DNA from: CAYLYP01 sp964387795 | GTDB lineage: Bacteria; Bacteroidota; Bacteroidia; Bacteroidales; UBA7960 | Direction of reading: 5' to 3' | DNA length: 15,413 nucleotides | Assembly: GCA_964387795.1 (NCBI GenBank) | Contig: CAYLYP010000076.1 | Coordinates: 1 to 15,413, forward strand | Shown here: positions 7,504 through 14,295 of the stretch, in pieces | Numbering within the stretch: the stretch's first letter is position 1 | Layout of the letters: every line of letters starts with the position of its first letter | Translations under genes and position numbers: made by a program | The notes under the pieces: generated by a model | Seen by the model: only the letters and a program-made list of their open reading frames with translations | Databases searched by the model: none | Told to the model about the DNA's origin: nothing

Positions 7504-7602
7504 ATGCTTTTCAAACGTTTTAACTTCGTGTTTAGTATTGTTGGGGCACTTGTTTTTATTGAGATATTTGCTTCCCGCACCCTGTTTCAATATTTTTTTT
7601 AA
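7504..7602 (+). CDS. Possible small single-span membrane protein (32 aa)
   Basis: ATG 7504 to TAA 7600-7602 encodes a 32-residue peptide starting MLFKRFNFVFSIVG and ending TLFQYFF. It has two basic residues near the N terminus and then a hydrophobic stretch long enough to cross the membrane once. This shape is typical of small membrane proteins and of type I toxins. T-rich DNA tends to encode Phe-rich peptides, so chance is a serious alternative. The start lies inside the 7499-7516 hairpin, which could hide it in the mRNA. No antisense partner or promoter was recognised. Confidence 0.22.
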   Translation: MLFKRFNFVFSIVGALVFIEIFASRTLFQYFF

Positions 7603-7625
7603 ACATCTTGAAAGCTGAATTTGAT

Positions 7626-7633
7626 TATTTTTG
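7626..7633 (+). promoter_or_regulatory. Candidate -7 box for the lipoprotein-uvrC unit
   Basis: TATTTTTG matches TAnnTTTG. The nearest upstream TTG (7608-7610) is only 15 nt away, shorter than the usual 17-23, so the -33 element is doubtful. A start near 7640 would give a leader of about 87 nt before ATG 7727. Confidence 0.35.
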
Positions 7634-7726
7634 CAATGGATTTACCCGGATTTTTAATTTGAAATCATTGGGGAATCCCCCTTCAATCACAAAACAGATT
7701 GTTTGAATTTTAAAAAAGCATTATTT

Positions 7727-8200
7727 ATGAAACGTATTGGATTGTTACTGATTTCTGTTTTTATTTTGGCTGGCTGCAATCAAAAGCCTGTTTTTAAAGA
7801 GACCCGCAGCTTTAATAATGCTGCTTGGAATCGTTTTGCGGTTCAGTCTTATCAGATTGAAAAGATAACCGTTGGCGAACAATATGATGTTTTTTTAATC
7901 CTCGAATGTATCCCATCCAAAATGAATGAAAAAGGCTTATGGGCCAATCTTACTTTTTTTTCACCGGAAGATGAAATGAGGGCTATGGATATTAACCTTA
8001 AAATGTTTGACAATTCTGGAAACCCTACAGTGGAAGTTAAGGACGATAAAGCTGTTTATCGGATTCAGGTTATCACAGGGATAAGTTTTAGCAGTCCCGG
8101 ACCTTATCGCTTTGAAGTGATGCCTGTGTCAAGCAAGTATGATATAACAGGTATTGAAGGGATTACAGTTGAGATGTTTAAACATAAGAAACGGGAATAG
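7727..8200 (+). CDS. GldH-like lipoprotein
   Basis: A 157-residue predicted lipoprotein. It has a short signal peptide with lipobox LAGC (lipidated Cys at residue 17), followed by a beta-rich domain. The pattern after the Cys (FKETRSFNNAAWNRF, then YDVFLILE, then a late GPYRFEVMPV and GIEGITVEMF) resembles the gliding-motility lipoprotein family GldH, which also occurs in non-gliding Bacteroidota. The match is by eye and not secure, so no symbol is given. ATG 7727 is chosen because it opens directly into the signal peptide; a TTG frame extension to 7703 would add eight polar residues before it. It ends 8 nt before uvrC, so the two are very likely co-transcribed, although no functional link is apparent. 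Confidence 0.65.
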   Translation: MKRIGLLLISVFILAGCNQKPVFKETRSFNNAAWNRFAVQSYQIEKITVGEQYDVFLILECIPSKMNEKGLWANLTFFSPEDEMRAMDINLKMFDNSGNPTVEVKDDKAVYRIQVITGISFSSPGPYRFEVMPVSSKYDITGIEGITVEMFKHKKRE

Positions 8201-8208
8201 CACAAACG

Positions 8209-10032
8209 ATGGAACACCCGCTAAACAGGTATTATGATAAAATCCAGCCCATCATTAAAAGCCTTCCCGACAGTCCGGGGGTTTATAGGTATTATGATGA
8301 GCAGGGTCAAATAATATATGTTGGCAAGGCAAAGAGTTTAAAAAAGCGGGTATCCTCTTATTTTAACAGGGATGCCCAGCATTCGGGCAAGATCAGGGTG
8401 CTTGTGGGAAAAATAGCAGATATTCAGGTTATTGTCGTGGATACTGAGATGGATGCCTTATTACTTGAAAATAACCTGATAAAAAAGTATCAGCCCCGTT
8501 ATAATGCATTATTGAAAGATGACAAGACCTTCCCCTGGATTTGTATTAAAAACGAAGCATTCCCAAGGATTTTTTCAACAAGGAACCATATCCGCGATGG
8601 AAGCAGGTATTATGGCCCTTATGCCTCGGGAAAAATGATGCATGCTTTGCTTGAGTTAATCAGGCATCTTTTTCAATACCGAACATGCCGTCTTCAATTA
8701 AGCCCTGAAAATATTAAAGCGGGTAAATTTAAAGTCTGTCTTGAATACCATATTGGTAACTGCAAAGGGCCGTGCGAGGGGCTTCAAAGCGCTGAAGATT
8801 ATGAACAAACAATAAGCCAGATTGTCGATATCCTTAAGGGGAACCTCTCATCTGTCACCCAACAACTAAAGGAAATAATGGCTTCTTTGGCTTCTGGTCT
8901 TGAGTTTGAAAAAGCCCAGTTGGTAAAAGAAAAAATTGGGCTGTTGGAAAACTACCAGAGCAAATCGCTTGTGGTCCATCCTTCAATCCACAATGTGGAT
9001 GTTTTTTCTTTTTATCAGGACAGTTCAAGTGCGTATGTTAATTTCATGAAGGTTGTAAGTGGCGCCATTGTTCAATCTCATACAATGGAGTATCGGAAGA
9101 AACTTGATGAAACGGAAGTGGAGATTTTAGAAATGGCCATTGGTGAGTTAAGGCATCGCACGGTCTCGCATGCAAGGGAAGTGTTGCTGGCTTTTGATAT
9201 TGAGCTTGAGATACCGGGAGTTGAGTTTGTAGTGCCCTTGAAGGGCGATAAGAAAAAACTGCTTGAGCTATCTGAAAGAAATGCAAAATATTTCCACATG
9301 GAGAAGCAAAAGCAAAAAGACCTTGTCGATCCTGAAAGACATACCAAACGCATCCTTGAACGTATGCAGTCAGATTTGCATTTGCAATCCCCTCCCATAC
9401 ATATTGAGTGTTTTGATAATAGCAATACCCAGGGGGCCTATCCCGTTGCTGCATTAGTTGTTTTTAAAAATGCCAGGGCAAGCAAAAAGGATTACAGGCA
9501 TTTTAATATTAAAACCGTTGAAGGGCCCAATGACTTTGCTTCAATGGAAGAAGTGGTTTATCGAAGGTATAAACGAATGATGGATGAAAACCAGGAACTG
9601 CCAAACCTGGTTATCGTGGATGGGGGAAAAGGCCAGTTGAGCAGTGCGCTCCTGGCATTCGAGAAACTCTCAATAAGGGGCAAAGTGCCAATTATCGGTA
9701 TTGCCAAAAGGTTGGAAGAAATCTATTTTCCTGGCGATACACTTCCTTTATATCTTGATAAAAAGTCAGAAACGCTAAAAGTCATCCAACAGTTGAGGGA
9801 TGAAGCGCATCGTTTTGGGATTACACATCATCGAAAACGCCGCCAAAAAGGCAGTATGTCTTCTATATTGGATGATATTCAGGGTATAGGGCCCAAGACA
9901 AAACAAAGCCTTCTTGAACAATTTCATTCTGTGGCCGGAATTGAGAAAGCTTCACTTGATGAGCTCGAAAAAACTATTGGTAAGGCCAAAGCAATAATTA
10001 TTTTTGATTTTTTCTCAAAAAAAAAAGGTTAA
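8209..10032 (+). CDS. uvrC: Excinuclease ABC subunit C
   Basis: Makes both incisions around DNA lesions in UvrABC nucleotide excision repair. At 607 residues it is the usual length. Domains in order: the GIY-YIG nuclease for the 3' cut (GVY at 24-26, IYVG at 36-39, R47, E87 in LLLENNLIKKYQPRYN); four cysteines C160, C177, C185 and C189 (C-x16-C-x7-C-x3-C), matching the iron-sulfur cluster ligands reported for E. coli UvrC; a UVR motif for UvrB contact (~220-250, LEFEKAQLVKEKIGLLE); the RNase H-like nuclease for the 5' cut (D403 in ECFDNSN, D471 in VIVDGGKGQ, H540/H541 in FGITHHRKRR); and helix-hairpin-helix DNA binding (ILDDIQGIGPKTKQSLL). It ends in SKKKG, encoded by an A-run that doubles as the terminator tract of the convergent gene. 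Confidence 0.97.
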   Translation: MEHPLNRYYDKIQPIIKSLPDSPGVYRYYDEQGQIIYVGKAKSLKKRVSSYFNRDAQHSGKIRVLVGKIADIQVIVVDTEMDALLLENNLIKKYQPRYNALLKDDKTFPWICIKNEAFPRIFSTRNHIRDGSRYYGPYASGKMMHALLELIRHLFQYRTCRLQLSPENIKAGKFKVCLEYHIGNCKGPCEGLQSAEDYEQTISQIVDILKGNLSSVTQQLKEIMASLASGLEFEKAQLVKEKIGLLENYQSKSLVVHPSIHNVDVFSFYQDSSSAYVNFMKVVSGAIVQSHTMEYRKKLDETEVEILEMAIGELRHRTVSHAREVLLAFDIELEIPGVEFVVPLKGDKKKLLELSERNAKYFHMEKQKQKDLVDPERHTKRILERMQSDLHLQSPPIHIECFDNSNTQGAYPVAALVVFKNARASKKDYRHFNIKTVEGPNDFASMEEVVYRRYKRMMDENQELPNLVIVDGGKGQLSSALLAFEKLSIRGKVPIIGIAKRLEEIYFPGDTLPLYLDKKSETLKVIQQLRDEAHRFGITHHRKRRQKGSMSSILDDIQGIGPKTKQSLLEQFHSVAGIEKASLDELEKTIGKAKAIIIFDFFSKKKG

Positions 10033-10052
10033 GCCCTTGAAAGGCTTAACCT
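10017..10052 (-). terminator. Intrinsic terminator of the minus-strand gene, inside the uvrC 3' end
   Basis: AGGTTAAGCC (10026-10035) pairs with GGCTTAACCT (10043-10052), a perfect 10-bp stem with a 7-nt loop. On the minus strand it is followed by a run of T (the A-run 10017-10026 on the plus strand), giving a strong terminator 25 nt after the stop of the minus-strand gene. On the plus strand no T-run follows, so it is a poor terminator for uvrC. The stem covers the uvrC stop codon and the T-tract is the uvrC lysine codons. Confidence 0.82.
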
Positions 10053-10076
10053 GAAGTGAGGTTCAACGACAGCCTG

Positions 10077-11276
10077 TCATTGCCAGGCGAGTTTGCGGGT
10101 TTCGTCTTTATTAGCCTCACAAAGCTTGTCATAATAGCTATTGAGTATCCGTGAAGTCATTGGAAGATAATAAGTGTAGAAAAAAGAATTTCTATTACTT
10201 TGATCTTGTAAATCAAGGAGCATCATCTCAAAATATTTACCCCCTTTAAACCTTATAAACCTTGCTGGTATTGGATTATCAGAAAAGTCCAATGCAAAGT
10301 AATAAAAGAGATTGGTTTTGTAATCCTCAATGGCTGCCGGGAATTTTGAAGGGATATTATACCTGCTCAATATCGAGTCCCCTTTAGTATTTGGATAAAT
10401 GTTGTTCCATGAGATAATCTGGTTTTTACTATCTGTTGGGAAAGTTATATCAAACCAAAAAGGATAATCTATGCGTTCCACAACTCCGAATTTTTGTGCA
10501 ATAGCTGCTTCTGTAGTAACCTCGGGCAGAGCTTTGTTTAGGTGGCGTTGCTCTTCAAGAATTGCAATCGTATTGTCTTCATGCACAAATACAATACCTG
10601 ATCCTTTAAAATCCCAGGTGTTATTGTGTTGTTGTTTGTATAAGTGGATTACCCAACGTGGCAGGTCCGGATTGTTTATTGTGTCCAATGATTTAAAATA
10701 CCTGCCTGTCCATCCGCTCCATTGAACACCCAGCATCGTTTCTGCCTTTGTTCTTATATCTGTTGGGGTAGGTGATGCAAAAAAATTAAATTCTGATATT
10801 ACCATCTTATTTTGACTTACCATTTTCTCAATGAACTGCAAGTCCATGGAGTCCAATCCACCATATACCTTTTCGCTATGCTCTGTTTGATTGGTGTCCC
10901 TGTACCATTCATTATAATAAATGCCATAGGTATCTGTAAAAAAGGCCATGTCATAATGCTTGCTCATTGAATCAAGCTCTTCTTCTGTCTTACGGCTTAA
11001 ATCTTTGATTTTGTATTTTTTATCCTGTAGTGGAAAAAAACCAAAATAGTCTTTCTCAACAACATAAAACTCCCCATCTGGTTTTACAAACTTCTTATGT
11101 GCCATTACCCAATTCAATGATCGGTGTTCCATACCTTCACCTGTGAGCACTGTTTTGTCCATGATAAATACATTCATCGGTTTCTCAGGGGTTAGGTGCC
11201 AGGCCAACCATAACATAAATGGGAAAACCACAAAAATCACAAATAGTATTATCAGGGCAATGTAACGCTTTTTCAT
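10077..11276 (-). CDS. Membrane-anchored protein of unknown function
   Basis: A 400-residue protein with an N-terminal membrane segment (residues ~5-27, YIALIILFVIFVVFPFMLWL) after a basic start (MKKRY), and a large domain outside the cytoplasm. I do not know a named family. The middle contains MAFFTDTYGIYYNEWY, then KMVISEFNFFASPTPTDIR, then LGVQWSGWTGRYF. An alternating beta/alpha pattern with a strand-turn VISEFNFFASPT is reminiscent of a glutamine-amidotransferase-like flavodoxin fold, but no catalytic Cys-His pair is evident. ATG 11276 is preferred because it sits just before the membrane segment. ATG 11396 would add 40 polar residues to the cytoplasmic side. It is convergent with uvrC and divergent from the two-component pair, with its own terminator. 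Confidence 0.75.
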   Translation of the reverse strand: MKKRYIALIILFVIFVVFPFMLWLAWHLTPEKPMNVFIMDKTVLTGEGMEHRSLNWVMAHKKFVKPDGEFYVVEKDYFGFFPLQDKKYKIKDLSRKTEEELDSMSKHYDMAFFTDTYGIYYNEWYRDTNQTEHSEKVYGGLDSMDLQFIEKMVSQNKMVISEFNFFASPTPTDIRTKAETMLGVQWSGWTGRYFKSLDTINNPDLPRWVIHLYKQQHNNTWDFKGSGIVFVHEDNTIAILEEQRHLNKALPEVTTEAAIAQKFGVVERIDYPFWFDITFPTDSKNQIISWNNIYPNTKGDSILSRYNIPSKFPAAIEDYKTNLFYYFALDFSDNPIPARFIRFKGGKYFEMMLLDLQDQSNRNSFFYTYYLPMTSRILNSYYDKLCEANKDETRKLAWQ

Positions 11277-11565
11277 GGTTGAAATCAATTGGTGGTTTTT
11301 AGTACTCTTTTTTATTTTTCTTTGCTTATTTAGGACAAATGGATATTTTTCAGTCAATCCATACTTATTTATCCCGCTTTGATATTTTATACTCATAATT
11401 GATTTTTAGGGTTTCACTTTTCTTTATTAAAATTCAGTGGGTTATAGGCACATTGCCATTACTTTTTGTGAAGATCTATCTGTTTTGCTTTGTTATGTTT
11501 TTGTAATGCTTTTATTAATTATTTGTTAAATATATTGAAATACAAAATGTTAGCATTATTAAGCT

Positions 11566-11598
11566 TTGTTTATGCCCAAGAAAAAACATGTATATTTG
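11566..11598 (+). promoter_or_regulatory. Promoter of the two-component operon
   Basis: TTG (11566-11568, within TTTG 11565-11568) and TATATTTG (11591-11598) are 22 nt apart, within the TTG-N17-23-TAnnTTTG range of Bacteroidota promoters. The predicted start is near 11604, giving a leader of about 95 nt. An alternative weaker -7 (TAAGCTTTG, one extra base) ends at 11568. Confidence 0.55.
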
Positions 11599-11623
11599 CA
11601 TTCAAAACGAATGCATTTTTTTT
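11597..11623 (+). promoter_or_regulatory. Hairpin plus T-tract at the operon start (operator or attenuator)
   Basis: TGCATTC (11597-11603) and GAATGCA (11609-11615) form a perfect 7-bp dyad with loop AAAAC, followed directly by eight T (11616-11623), a G and six more T. It has the form of an intrinsic terminator, yet the nearest upstream plus-strand gene ended 1.5 kb earlier. It overlaps the last bases of the -7 box and the predicted start site. It may be an operator over the start site, or an attenuator if transcription begins further upstream. Confidence 0.45.
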
Positions 11624-11663
11624 GTTTTTTATCCATAAGTAAAATTGCTCTTTTTTCTGCATT

Positions 11664-11679
11664 TTAACAAAGATTAACA
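11664..11679 (+). promoter_or_regulatory. TTAACA direct repeat, 10-bp period
   Basis: TTAACA (11664-11669), four bases, TTAACA (11674-11679). Direct repeats about one helical turn apart are the standard site form for OmpR/PhoB-type winged-helix regulators, and the encoded regulator starts 18 bp downstream at 11698. TTAACA is also the half-site sequence of the Bacillus PhoP box, although the regulators are distant. It may be an autoregulatory site; binding here, downstream of the promoter, would repress. Confidence 0.4.
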
Positions 11680-11697
11680 TTTAGCAGCTTGTAAATT

Positions 11698-12390
11698 ATG
11701 GGACAAATGATTTCAGGTGATTTTAAGATCCTTCTCGTCGATGATGAAAATGATATCCTCGAGTTTGTTAGCTATAACCTTAAAAAAGAAGGTTATCAGG
11801 TATATACCTGTAATAATGGAAAGGATGCTATTAACTTAGCCATCGAACTTGAACCCCACTTAATTATCCTAGATGTGATGATGCCCCAGATGGACGGGAT
11901 GGAAACCTGCATGGAGCTTAGGACAATAAAAAAATTGGATAAAACCCTGATTGCTTTCTTAACTGCCCGTAATGAGGATTATTCCCAACTGGCTGGTTTC
12001 AATGCCGGGGCTGATGATTACATCTCAAAACCCATCAAGCCTTCACTCCTGGTGAGCAGGGTAAAGGCTTTGCTCAGAAGGGCTTCGGGCGATAGTGCCC
12101 CTTCGGAAGCAATGGAGCTTGGTAATCTTGTTATCGATAAGGAACGCTATATTGTGATTTTTAATAATATTGAAATAACTTTACCAAAAAAAGAATTTGA
12201 ATTGTTGAGCCTGCTTGCGTCAAAACCCAATAAAGTATTTACCCGTGATGAGATTTTCTCTAAAGTTTGGGGCGACAATGTTATTGTTGGTGACCGCACT
12301 ATTGATGTCCATGTCAGAAAACTCAGGGAAAAAATTGGAATTGATAATATTAAGACCATTAAAGGCGTTGGTTATAAATATGAGGTATAA
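11698..12390 (+). CDS. OmpR/PhoB-family response regulator
   Basis: A 230-residue DNA-binding response regulator. Receiver domain at 10-125: acidic pocket D15-D16 in ILLVDDE, phospho-acceptor D59 in LIILDVMMPQMDG, T89 in FLTA, K111 in DYISKP. Winged-helix output domain at ~135-230: LPKKEFELLSLLASKPNKVFTRDEIF, recognition-helix region DRTIDVHVRKLREKIG, wing KTIKGVGYKYEV. The histidine kinase gene follows after 19 nt, so they form a pair. In Bacteroidota, regulators of this PhoB-like type with a short-loop PhoR-like kinase often serve phosphate or general envelope signalling, but the signal is not shown here. ATG 11698 is used; ATG 11707 is also possible. Confidence 0.93.
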   Translation: MGQMISGDFKILLVDDENDILEFVSYNLKKEGYQVYTCNNGKDAINLAIELEPHLIILDVMMPQMDGMETCMELRTIKKLDKTLIAFLTARNEDYSQLAGFNAGADDYISKPIKPSLLVSRVKALLRRASGDSAPSEAMELGNLVIDKERYIVIFNNIEITLPKKEFELLSLLASKPNKVFTRDEIFSKVWGDNVIVGDRTIDVHVRKLREKIGIDNIKTIKGVGYKYEV

Positions 12391-12409
12391 TCCTTAAAAA
12401 TCTTTTTGT

Positions 12410-13495
12410 ATGGCTGAGATGAATAATATGACCCCTAAAAAGCTTGCTTTTGCAGCATCAGGCCTTTTAACAATATTTTCTTTGGTTGTTTTTGTGCTGC
12501 TCGGCAAAATCTTTGTGCATCAAATTGCCTGGGAAGTTATTCTCCCTGCCCATATTTTGCTCTTTGTCGGTTCTGTATTGCTTTACAGGTATTTTCTTGA
12601 TAGGTTTATTTATCAGAAAATCAAACTGATATATAAAAGCATCCACGATATGAAAGTCCCTAAAGAACAGAAAAAAAAGAAAATGGAACTTAAGGGCGAT
12701 ATTATTAACCAGACACAGGAACAGGTAAGCGAATGGGCTAAGGATAAGGCAAAAGAAATCAATGAGTTAAAAAAACTTGAAACATATAGGCGGGAGTTTT
12801 TGGGCAATGTTTCACATGAACTAAAAACCCCTGTTTTCCATATTCAGGGTTATGTATTGACCCTGCTTGATGGTGGCCTTGATGATCCTGAAATAAACCG
12901 TAAATATCTTCAGAGATGTGAGCAAAGCATCAACCGTATGATTTCAATTATTGAAGATCTGGAATCAATCTCAAAGCTTGAATCAGGTGAACTTAAGCTC
13001 AGGTTCTCACATTTTGACGTCGTCGAACTTGTTGACGAAGTAATGGAATTGACTGAAATATCTGCTCAAAAAAAGGGGATTAAGGTTTATTTTGCGCAGG
13101 AATATGATCCGGTTTTTGTGCATGCCGACAGGCACCTGATCCAACAGGTATTAGTGAACCTTATTATGAACTCTATCAAACATGGTGCTGAAAACGGAAC
13201 TACCAAAATCAGCTTTTTTGACATGGCTGACAATGTGCTTATTGAAGTTACTGATAGCGGGGCAGGTATCCCAAGAGAAGATTTTCCAAGGATTTTTGAA
13301 CGCTTCTATCGGGGCGATAAAAGCCGTTCGCGCTCAGATGATGAGGGAGGTAGTGGCCTGGGACTTGCTATTGTTAAACATATTCTGGAAGCCCATGCCC
13401 AATCAATAAATGTGAGAAGCACAATTGGGGTTGGAAGCACTTTCGCTTTTACCCTTAGGAAGGGGGGACGCCCACACCATTCGTCCGGACAGTAA
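12410..13495 (+). CDS. PhoR-like sensor histidine kinase
   Basis: A 361-residue membrane kinase. Two membrane segments (residues ~12-34 and ~43-62) are separated by only a few residues, so there is no real periplasmic sensor domain. A basic/coiled-coil linker follows (~65-125, EQKKKKMELK, EWAKDKAKEINELKKLE). HisKA phospho-acceptor H136 lies in FLGNVSHELKTP, the ATP-binding N-box N254 in VLVNLIMNSIKHG, the G1 box in DSGAGIP (282-288), the F-box in FERFYRG, and the G2 box in GSGLGLAIVKH. No PAS domain is seen. With so little sensing surface outside, the input is probably within the membrane or from a partner protein. The start could also be ATG 12419 or 12428. The last 41 bp overlap the convergent DUF4230 gene. 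Confidence 0.93.
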   Translation: MAEMNNMTPKKLAFAASGLLTIFSLVVFVLLGKIFVHQIAWEVILPAHILLFVGSVLLYRYFLDRFIYQKIKLIYKSIHDMKVPKEQKKKKMELKGDIINQTQEQVSEWAKDKAKEINELKKLETYRREFLGNVSHELKTPVFHIQGYVLTLLDGGLDDPEINRKYLQRCEQSINRMISIIEDLESISKLESGELKLRFSHFDVVELVDEVMELTEISAQKKGIKVYFAQEYDPVFVHADRHLIQQVLVNLIMNSIKHGAENGTTKISFFDMADNVLIEVTDSGAGIPREDFPRIFERFYRGDKSRSRSDDEGGSGLGLAIVKHILEAHAQSINVRSTIGVGSTFAFTLRKGGRPHHSSGQ

Positions 13496-14144
13496 TTACA
13501 ATCTCTTCATAGCCAAGTAAAAGGAAGAAATTTGTAAGGACTATTATTGCTGAGTCCTCACTCTTTTCGAGTATCCCGTTTTCTAATGCGGTTTGCTTAA
13601 TCTTTTCAATTCCAAGCTTGTGCCCTTCCAGGGTTTCATCAACACTCCAATTTCCAGTCTCATAAAACACCTCTAAGTCCTGAGGGTTTGATATCACTTC
13701 AATAATCTGTGGCGGGGGCAGTTCAAACCTTATTTGCTTCCCATTGGTATATATATCAGATGTATCTGATTGAGATAAATCAAATCCGGAAATTACCCTG
13801 GCTTTAACGATTATTACCTGTTCCATTTGTTCCAGGATCGAATTCCCATAACCGGGCATGAGTGCCCCACCGCTTAATATGGCCTTGCTTATGGCTTTTT
13901 TTACAGTTGGCTCTTTTTTCTCCCTTACAACTATTGTTTCATCATAATAGGTGATACTTAATAATTTGGCAATTTTATTGATTTGGGTAATGAGGGTGGT
14001 GGTAGGCTCCATCTCTAATCGGTTTGGTGTGAAGAAACCTTTAAACCCGGGCATTTTGATATACAATGCCAGCCCAATCAGGAAAATGATGAGCGGGATG
14101 ATAAACCATGGACTCAGCAATATGCGGCGAACTATACGTTTCAT
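13455..14144 (-). CDS. DUF4230 membrane-anchored protein
   Basis: A 229-residue protein with a basic N terminus (MKRIVRRILLSPW) and one membrane segment (~13-31), followed by an extra-cytoplasmic DUF4230 domain (~45-215). Recognisable parts are the TYYDETIVVRE strand, the ARVISGFDLSQ strand with the KQIRFELPPPQIIEV motif, and a C-terminal helix-strand LTNFFLLLGYEEIVITV. The function of DUF4230 is unknown. It is a paralogue of the gene upstream on the same strand (14919-14296), and the leaders of both genes are similar. The 3' end overlaps the histidine kinase gene tail to tail by 41 bp, with no intrinsic terminator visible. Confidence 0.85.
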   Translation of the reverse strand: MKRIVRRILLSPWFIIPLIIFLIGLALYIKMPGFKGFFTPNRLEMEPTTTLITQINKIAKLLSITYYDETIVVREKKEPTVKKAISKAILSGGALMPGYGNSILEQMEQVIIVKARVISGFDLSQSDTSDIYTNGKQIRFELPPPQIIEVISNPQDLEVFYETGNWSVDETLEGHKLGIEKIKQTALENGILEKSEDSAIIVLTNFFLLLGYEEIVITVRTNGVGVPPS

Positions 14145-14194
14145 TTGTAAATAATTTCTTTGTTAATGATTGGATGTAATCCCATGATTGCTAA
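14145..14194 (-). repeat. Leader copy A of duplicated DUF4230 upstream region
   Basis: Immediately upstream of the DUF4230 start at 14144. Shared with copy B (14920-14968): GTAAATAATTT, then TTGGATG, then TTGCTAA (plus-strand sequence), in the same order and at almost the same spacing, with one single-base gap. The similarity ends near 14194. Further upstream is the perfect palindrome CAAACATGTTTG (14221-14232), which contains a one-mismatch -7 box on the minus strand. Confidence 0.6.
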
Positions 14195-14295
14195 CTAAGG
14201 TGTTGTTAATATTTCTTTTGCAAACATGTTTGTTTCTCAATTTCTCTTGCTTACATTATTTAATTCCTGTTGAACCTCAGTTTTTCAGGGAGGCT

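Larger units (their letters stand above)
7398..7726. other. 329-bp intergenic region
   Basis: No large gene. It contains, in order: a 9-bp inverted repeat with arms far apart (TTTTTACTG 7416-7424 and CAGTAAAAA 7467-7475); a 5-bp hairpin AGGCT/AGCCT (7477-7498); a 6-bp hairpin GTTTGA/TCAAAC (7499-7516) followed by GTTTT, a weak terminator candidate for the thiol protein gene; a 32-codon hydrophobic ORF (7504-7602); and a -7-like TATTTTTG (7626-7633) that could serve the lipoprotein-uvrC unit. Confidence 0.45.
11277..11697. other. Divergent intergenic region, 421 bp
   Basis: Lies between the minus-strand membrane protein and the response regulator. On the plus strand it holds a promoter (11566-11598), a hairpin with T-tract (11597-11623) and a TTAACA direct repeat (11664-11679), all listed separately. 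On the minus strand no clear CAAAnnTA (reverse of TAnnTTTG) was found; CAAATGGA at 11336-11343 is a one-mismatch -7 that would fit a start at 11276. The 40-codon extension of the minus-strand gene (11277-11396) falls here if the upstream ATG is used. Confidence 0.5.

Noticed and set aside
9044..9454. 136- and 115-codon minus-strand ORFs inside uvrC
   Set aside because: Both overlap conserved UvrC sequence and show no domain or signal; shadow frames.
11277..11396. 40-residue N-terminal extension of the minus-strand membrane protein
   Set aside because: ATG 11276 sits directly before a basic residue cluster and the membrane segment; the extension is polar and would be cytoplasmic. It cannot be fully excluded.
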